Positions 58,092 through 64,000 of a DNA stretch of 64,000 nucleotides are shown one piece after another. This stretch comes from Sipunculus nudus (taxonomy: Eukaryota > Annelida > Sipuncula > Golfingiida > Sipunculidae). Under the pieces are notes generated by a model, which saw nothing but the letters and a program-made list of their open reading frames with translations, ran no database searches and had not been told where the DNA came from. The stretch covers positions 56,611,429 to 56,675,428 of the forward strand of contig CM049312.1 in the NCBI GenBank assembly GCA_026874595.1, in the 5' to 3' direction. Made by a program: the position numbers and the translations under genes. Position 1 is the stretch's first letter; each line of letters begins with the position of its first letter.

Positions 58092-58378
58092 TTATTGTTC
58101 TTTGATCACCAATCTTTTACGAAGAATGTGGTCGCCATAGTAAACAGCAAAGCTTGAGCCCATCACGAGGTTGTCACCTTTCGATCTCCCCTCACTGTGT
58201 GGTCGCGAAAGGTCGGAGGTCAAAGGTTGTGGAATTCTGAGATTAGCCAGGCCCTGCGACCAAAGTGACAGTTTGCCCAGAGGCAGACGATCTGAGGTAG
58301 AATTGATGAACTTGATCGGAACGCCACCTGTTGGACTGCCATGAGTGACACGATGAGGTGTCATCAGCCAGCAATGAC
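58092..58378 (-). other. Candidate coding exon of unknown identity
   Basis: A GC-richer patch with a minus-strand frame that runs from about 58392 to a TAA at 58092. Its sequence has balanced composition (THGSPTGGVPIKFINSTSDR, LGKLSLWSQGLANLRIPQ, GSSFAVYYGDHILRKRLV). A possible acceptor (CAACACAG) precedes 58378, although its pyrimidine tract is poor. A second frame on the same strand (58506-58243) is also open through part of it. If real, it is a last exon lying upstream of the T-box gene on the other strand. No family is recognised. Confidence 0.25.
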
Positions 58379-58506
58379 CTGTGTTGCCACATTATCGCCG
58401 AACGCGTCTCTCCGCGGCAGAAAATTGAACCTTCACTGGTATTCGGACAAATTCCGTCCTTACCCTTAATGTAGAGCGTTCGCGAATTAAAACTGAACAG
58501 CGACAA

Positions 58507-59045
58507 TTTTACTTATTTCTTTACCTTTTGCTTGAATTTCTTTTAAAAAACTCCGAATAGGACAAGTGAGAAAAGAATACGATGATAATTATTTCGTTCT
58601 TTTCGGACTTGTCCCAAAATAAAGTATTCACGATTATATTCTTTAATAAGGGTTTCCCCTGATTTCTTTACCTTATGTTCGATTTTCTTTCAAAACATTG
58701 TAAAGGTCAAGTTAAAAATAATGCATGCGATTATCATTAGTTCATTGATTTGGCGATAGTGAATGCTTTATGTATATATATTATCAAATATGTGGAACAT
58801 GTGAATATTTATTATTATTGTGAAAGGTACATATCTCCTTCCCGTATCGTAAGATGAGTCCGTTTGCTCGAATTTCCTTGCACAGTGCATGTTCCTGAAG
58901 AACTTCCCACTAAAAAAAAGATGAACACAGTTAGAGGAACAAAGCACCGTTTATGTGCATGGTATAATGTGTCTATATGCTGATTTTGGCTGGAATAATG
59001 AAATTTGCGGAACGTTTGAGAGTGACAAAACTACAGATTCTTGAG
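58507..59045. other. AT-rich non-coding DNA
   Basis: Nothing was recognised. Related phrases (TTTCTTTACCTT, CGATTTTCTTT) recur between 58515 and 58695, suggesting a small imperfect duplication. Confidence 0.4.
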
Positions 59046-59345
59046 GAGTGCACATGTGTAAATACACGGCCCTGGGCGGGATTCTGTTAACTTCATCTTA
59101 GCTGTCTCTATCGGGTTTGTTTCAACCTGACGGGTCCTGTATATAAACAGCCACAGCTGGCGGAGCGATTAAAAGTACGCTTATCTGGAGGAACGCCGGG
59201 ACGGGCCGGGTGATGATGAGCAAGGATAAACATCTACCCCCTTCAGCCCCTGGGTCTGACCACAGTGCTGCGCTTAATTAAAATGCCACCTTAACTAGCA
59301 GTGCCAGTGGTTAAATTTCCCGTGTGAGACCATGTCACATTGCGA
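59046..59345. promoter_or_regulatory. GC-rich island, possible enhancer near the T-box gene
   Basis: About 300 bp of sharply higher GC content and complexity, 3 kb upstream of the T-box ATG. It has no frame and is not a copy of any repeat here. It contains TGTATATAAACAG, the E-box CAGCTG, two GATA-type cores (CTTATCTGG, AGGATAAAC) and GCTTAATTAAAATG, a homeodomain-type site. The composition suggests a conserved regulatory element. This is inference. Confidence 0.3.
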
Positions 59346-60369
59346 AGGAGCCGTGAAATTCTAATGATATATGCCCGCCATCCAGATGACCACGGTTTCT
59401 CTCACACCCGGAAGCCTATTTCGCTAATGAATTTCATGGCAATGTCAATACGAAACACCGAGTATCATACACATTATACAACTCGAAATAAGAAAATGAT
59501 TGGTTTGGATTATACATATTATTTATTAACAAAAATAGATTAAACAAATTAAATGTGTCGTATAAGTATTTTTTCTCATTGTGATATTAAAAGCATTAGT
59601 GTAGTTTATTACAGACGTATACATGCATATATCCTTTTATTATTTTAACATTTTGAATATACAAAGTCGGGAGCTACAAAAAAAAAAGATTCATTGTAAG
59701 TTTTCGATCCTGTTGATGCCGTATATAAGGAGTATGAAGATTTTTTTTTGTAACTTCCGAATTGCAGGATTTCTGTTTAAAAAGATCAAAGGAACAATCT
59801 AAAACCTTGGATGTTACAGGCATAATAGTGCATAGCTATATACCTTATTAACTGTTTTGTCCCTCTATTGTCGTGAAGGTTCCGTGTGAACTGGGCGACC
59901 TTATATATAAGCTCCGACGTCACAATTGATTTAAACTTTCCGCGTTTACACGACCTGAAAATATATGTAAAACTGTGGACATATCAGCAATTTGTCAGAA
60001 CAAGTGACATGTGGGGTGGATGCATGAATATGAATACTATACAGATATTTGTCGCATCATTAAATTAAAATGTATTGTTACAGGTTCTGAATAGCAAATA
60101 GAGAAATAAAACGTCAAATGTATAAATTTAAAAGCTTATTGAAAAAAATCGGCAAGACATATTTATATGTTAAAATATATTCATAATGCATAAAATCCTT
60201 TTACACTCATGCCGATATATATCATGCATATATCCATACATTCTGTAACAACTTAATAAGGTAATCATATTTTTTTTAGATTTTCTTCAAACCCTACGTC
60301 ATGAGCAGGGTTCCCATACATTTAATAAATCTTAGTTTATTTTGTTCATGCAATATCTTGAAACACATT
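59346..60369. other. AT-rich non-coding DNA
   Basis: Nothing was recognised. Short open frames at 59340-59543 and 59886-60068 lack protein-like character. Confidence 0.4.
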
Positions 60370-60537
60370 ATGTCGCGAATTCAATTAGCAGTTACACTTG
60401 TACTAGGGTGTCTATTAACTAGATACGCATGCGCATACGAAGGAAGCCAAAAGTCCACTCATATGCACGCATGGGCACATGCAATGGGTAATACGAGAAC
60501 ACATGTGCATGGGAAAAGGTCACATGCAAGCTGGTAA
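60370..60537 (+). CDS. Candidate short secreted His-rich peptide
   Basis: A 55-codon frame from an ATG with A at -3. The first 19 or so residues (MSRIQLAVTLVLGCLLTRY) read as a signal peptide with probable cleavage after ACA. The rest is rich in His, Met, Trp and Thr (HMHAWAHAMGNTRTHVHGKR) and contains GKR, the classic dibasic and C-terminal amidation signal of neuropeptide precursors, five residues before the stop. The frame is also open upstream to 60301. The DNA is locally repetitive in CATG/ATGCAC, so the His/Met pattern may be a simple-sequence artefact. No known precursor is recognised. Confidence 0.2.
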   Translation: MSRIQLAVTLVLGCLLTRYACAYEGSQKSTHMHAWAHAMGNTRTHVHGKRSHASW

Positions 60538-61739
60538 ATATTATTGGTAACTAAAATTTAAGTAAATTTATTGCTGGAATGTGTCTGTGGGAGTTCCTCA
60601 AAAGAAGAAGGAAAAGAAAAGGAAGAATAACAAAAACTAGTATCATGAAAAGAAGACAAAAAAATGTAGGAAAAAGAAAAGACGACGATTTAAAGATAGA
60701 ATTCAGTTATAGTTGTTATATTGTATACAATATAATGATATTACACACATTTGCCTATAATATATGTCTTCCATATAATTAAGGATATTAAGAACTCTAT
60801 ATATATATTACTCCTATGTTTCAAATTATGATATATATCTCTTATAACAGTTGAAGTCTTCGAAATGATTGTACACGATATCTGATTCCAAGGAAACACT
60901 GAATTAAGCTGACACACCTATTGATGATTCATAACTCGCTGTATTTTGAGCGATTTTATTACGATAACCTTCTTACCGAGTGCACGTCCATCACCACCCA
61001 CAAAATACTGCATATACCTCATACAGGAAGTTCAAAACGGTAATAATATCAACAAGGCTCATAAAGTATTGTTGTATGATTCATGTAACACAGGAAAAAG
61101 TTTCGCTTCCAGGAGACAGAGTATACGAGCCTTGATAAGTGAGCGATATAGTTTTGTCGTAAATAAAACCGCCTCAAGCGCTATTGTAACTGGATACGGA
61201 TTTTTTTCCTAAACCCACAACCGACCACTTAACCACAGGGTGGACATGTGAGACCCCAAATTTAACCATTCATAACTTAGAATTGATTCACTGCTGAATC
61301 ACCTATCACTTCCGGTTTCTGTAGTTCGTTTGGACCTTTTTGTATGATAGGAAAGTTCTTAATTTCTTAAGTAGACACAAGGTAGAAAATGTAATAGTTA
61401 GTACATTGAGCCACTTGCATTAACCCCGGAATGAAAGGAGCTTTCGCTAAGCGTGGCAGTTTCCCTAACAATGGGGACCGGATGATAAATGGGATATAAT
61501 GGACCTCATGAAAGAAATGGACGACATTGGAGTCCCTTTCTGGCAGCCTGAAGAGCACAGGTCTGCTCGGGCCCTTGACTGAAAAGCTTGCTGCACATTC
61601 CTGCATGATGACTGAGAGAGATTCAATATTGTCCTTTCCTGGCCTGTGACACTGTTCAGCTGCGAAGTTTGTTGCTTTCCTGTGGCAGAATAATTAATTG
61701 TTATACGCCCTATATGCGACTGCAAGAATGTGCCATCAG
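60538..61739. other. Non-coding DNA upstream of the T-box promoter
   Basis: Open frames at 60946-61212 (plus) and 61367-61725 (minus) have neutral composition but no motif or splice context that supports them. Confidence 0.4.
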
Positions 61740-62364
61740 TAATCTGATATCGTCTGCTTCCCTGAGAGCCAGAGCTGGGCCAGGCACTTGTTGTTAAGGG
61801 GCGTGGCTTTTGATTTAATCAGCGCGCGATCCTGCTATCTGATTGGTTGCCACAAGCTGGAATTGCTGTTGTAGGTTTCAGCTCACGTGTCCAAGATTAG
61901 TAATAAATGCTTCAAACCCCACCCCCTTACAATGATGTCGTGCGTCCCTCCTACACATATATGCTGTCGCCTACTCACAACTGTTACAGTTGGCACGTGC
62001 ACACTCGCTGTTCAATTTTGATACAAGTGTCTGCAGACATTTGAGAGGCAGTTTATTCTCCAAGAGCTGACAGCAAAACGCCTGAGCGCTCCAGCCCAGC
62101 TCTTGAACGGACGAATGACTGCTGCCGGTACAATTAACACCACTTGACGACGATGAGTTACCTGTGCCGGCTTAGGTGGGAGTACTTTAACTTCTGAGAA
62201 GAGAAAGCTATAGTCTTCTAGCATTTCGATAACGAAACGTGTAACTGCAATTGCCTTCACCACTGACACTATATATCTAAGCACTGGACAAACGTCTATA
62301 TTTGACATTATAAAGTATAGAACTGGACAGGTGTGGAGGAATTCCAACTTGTTCACTGGAATTC
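61740..62364 (+). promoter_or_regulatory. Probable promoter and 5' UTR of the T-box gene
   Basis: Higher GC content and CpG than the flanks. It includes CTGATTGGTT at about 61837 (inverted CCAAT), TTTGATTTAATCAGCGCGCG at about 61809, TCACGTG at about 61884 (E-box) and TATAAAGTATAG at about 62310. The exact start site is not visible. The stretch directly precedes the ATG at 62365. The antisense frame at 62012-62356 is a shadow. Confidence 0.4.
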
Positions 62365-62536
62365 ATGGAATTATCAAATCCTCTGTCCCCGAAAGCTACG
62401 GCTTTTAGTATATCATCCCTGATGGCGGGGGGAGGCGCGTTGGACGGAGGGTATCTGGACCCGTCACAGACATCTTTCTTCGCTGATTTCTCTCAGCAAC
62501 AAGATACGTACAACACTGGCCTGAAAGGAATGGAAG
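62365..62536 (+). CDS. TBX1/10-like: T-box transcription factor, coding exon 1
   Basis: 57 codons plus one base from ATG at 62365 (G at +4) to a donor, GAAG|GTGAGG. Residues 10-21 (KATAFSISSLMA) form an eh1-like motif, F-S-I-x-x-L-M, the Groucho/TLE co-repressor contact found near the N-terminus of several T-box proteins. The rest (LDGGYLDPSQTSFFADF) is an unstructured polar linker. The phase-1 end joins exon 2 at 63691 in frame. The eh1 placement recalls TBX20 and TBX15/18/22 proteins, while the T-box start in exon 2 favours TBX1/10. Confidence 0.75.
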
Positions 62537-62776
62537 GTGAGGCGAATTATCTATTATGATTTCAAAATCTGTAATAAATTTTACCATCACGCACAGTACT
62601 GTTTCCCTTTCGACAAATTGGCTCAATATATATATATACCAATGTACAGCTATTTTTTAAAGAATAAGGAGAGCAAGTACTATTACTTACCATTATTAAG
62701 ATCACAACCTAACTATACTACTACTAATACCAGTTCTACTACTACTACCACTAATAATAATAATAATATAAACATG

Positions 62777-62821
<45 letters not shown>

Positions 62822-63690
62822 GAAGAAAGTTTTTGGTAATGGTAAACCATTAAAGAATTAGAAAATGGATGAGGAAATGTAAGAACTTGTAATGATTTAT
62901 CTAATAAAATCTACTCTGAGAAATGAGGAGTCGTATTAAGAACAAGCTATATGTAAAAGAAAATCATATAAGAAAATATATGGCAGGACCGTCACGTGTA
63001 TTACACGTATTTTATCAAGATAACATGCATTTGATGACACAGGCGTATAAAACTCAACGGTAGGATACTCAAAAAGTTAATAAAAACAATGAAATGAAAG
63101 GAGAGAAAGGAGACGTAAAATTAATCACTGGTTAAAACTGATTTTATATACTTAGTCTAAAAAAAAAAACAAATTGTGTCATTATATATTTACTCAGAAT
63201 GATAAAAAAAAACTGAAAAATGGAATATATACCTTGATTTTGAAAAGGTGAAATAATTATAGTGATTATTATTATTCAGCAGAAATCTAAGTTCATTACA
63301 GAAAAGCTATGCATTTGTCTTGTTGTATTCCTCATAATATGTATATTCCTCATAATACAGAAACACGATATATAGCCCTACCATGCATGCATTCATGTAC
63401 ATGAGGGTACTAAAAAGTATTGTTTTCACAAATTGTAAGTGTTTAGAATATACCCACTATATATATGACTGTATAGCACGTTGTTGAATACAATATGACT
63501 GCAAATTATCCCAGAACATGCACTCAATAGTGAGTCCTTTATAAAAGCTATGGAAACATCAAGGTAGACATGTTTGTCATTCAGTGTATTGTATTTCATC
63601 AAGTGTATCTGATGTATTTCTTAATTGTTACGTCTGTCGTGTCATGTTTGTGAAATAAAATACAGCGCAAACATACATTTGTCTTTTTAG
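62537..63690 (+). other. First intron of the T-box gene
   Basis: 1154 nt, GTGAGG to TTTGTCTTTTTAG, phase 1. It holds short ACT/AAT trinucleotide runs at 62716-62775 and a TA microsatellite at 62780-62815, and is otherwise AT-rich. Confidence 0.75.
62780..62815. repeat. (TA)n microsatellite
   Basis: About 18 TA units in the T-box gene's first intron. Confidence 0.95.
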
Positions 63691-64000
63691 CCTGCTTACA
63701 AAGTGCCGGAATGCCAAGGGTGGACCAACAACAAATGGCACCATGGGCGCCATGTTCCTCTTGCTCCAAAGAAGAAAACACGAACTCAGATTCTGTATCA
63801 GATAAAGTGACAGTCCACGTGGATTACACGTTGCTAGGCAACGACACAGATGATAAAAAATGCACGTGCCCCTCAGTGACAATACCTGGTGACGGAAGCG
63901 AAACGAAACCGTTACATCCAAAATTAGCAGCTGTGCAGGCGCAGCTGGAGATGAAACCGTTATGGGACGAGTTTGACGGACTAGGTACGGAAATGATCGT
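63691..64000 (+). CDS. TBX1/10-like: T-box transcription factor, coding exon 2 (runs off the window)
   Basis: It follows a strong acceptor (TTTGTCTTTTTAG) and is open in exactly the frame left by exon 1. It first encodes about 80 residues of polar linker with several cysteines (WAPCSSCSKEE, KKCTCPS). The start of the DNA-binding T-box comes next: LEMKPLWDEFDGLGTEMIV, at the window's edge. The LEMK-LWDEF--LGTEMIV pattern is that of TBX1/10; TBX20 has WDKF and TEMII, and TBX2/3 differ more. TBX1/10 factors pattern pharyngeal and mesodermal tissue in animals. The remainder of the T-box and the C-terminus lie beyond 64000. Confidence 0.88.

Noticed and set aside
62012-62356. 114-codon minus-strand frame
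   Set aside because: Antisense to the T-box 5' UTR and promoter, without splice signals or a recognised family.
63599-63921. Minus-strand frames of 60 and 97 codons
   Set aside because: Shadows of T-box exon 2, whose frame, splice phase and T-box motif are clear.

Overview
This is animal nuclear DNA: AT-rich, intron-rich, packed with interspersed and tandem repeats, and almost without long open frames. Several repeats resemble the tandem-cored, non-autonomous elements of bivalves (pearl/HINE type). A marine lophotrochozoan, most likely a bivalve mollusc, is my best guess, inferred from repeat style and not from a marker gene.

Genes. (1) The 3' edge carries the first two coding exons of a T-box transcription factor on the plus strand (62365-62536 and 63691-64000). 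They are joined by a phase-1 intron, have an eh1-like repressor motif at the N-terminus, and run off the window as the T-box begins; the T-box start reads like TBX1/10. (2) On the minus strand, 29053-29613 encodes the whole five-helix TMD0 of a sulfonylurea-receptor-type ABC protein (ABCC8/9), ending at a clean donor. No further exon was recognised in the 29 kb downstream. (3) On the minus strand a three-exon model at 49090-51754 predicts an unrecognised protein of about 105 residues whose exons keep frame across two phase-1 introns. (4) Weaker coding candidates lie at 44537-44800, 45050-45350, 58092-58378 and 60370-60537.

Mobile DNA. The best-resolved element is a full-length, recently inserted Ty3/gypsy-class LTR retrotransposon (1944-9602, minus strand) with 1146/1148-bp LTRs, a 5-bp target duplication (ACAGC), a polypurine tract, gag-pro and pol. 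Its pol order is integrase, then RT, then RNase H, the inverted order of Gmr1-like elements, and its Gag holds a SCAN-like segment, as expected for that group. Pol is in the +1 frame directly at the gag UGA.

Layout. 1-1.9 kb repeat fragments; 1.9-9.6 kb retrotransposon; 10.7 kb tRNA-derived SINE; 12.9-22.6 kb a block of nested repeats (a 280-bp-unit family, a 338-bp array, a family ending in a near-palindromic hairpin); 22.6-28.6 kb quiet AT-rich DNA; 28.6-31.1 kb minisatellite, SUR exon and two MITE-like inverted repeats; 34.5-43.3 kb more repeat families; 43.4-45.5 kb a CpG-richer island; 45.7-57 kb microsatellites, the small minus-strand gene and a pogo-like MITE; 58-64 kb the T-box gene and its probable regulatory flank. 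The 12-bp palindrome GGTGGCGCCACC recurs in otherwise unrelated repeat families and is the most unusual pattern in the window.
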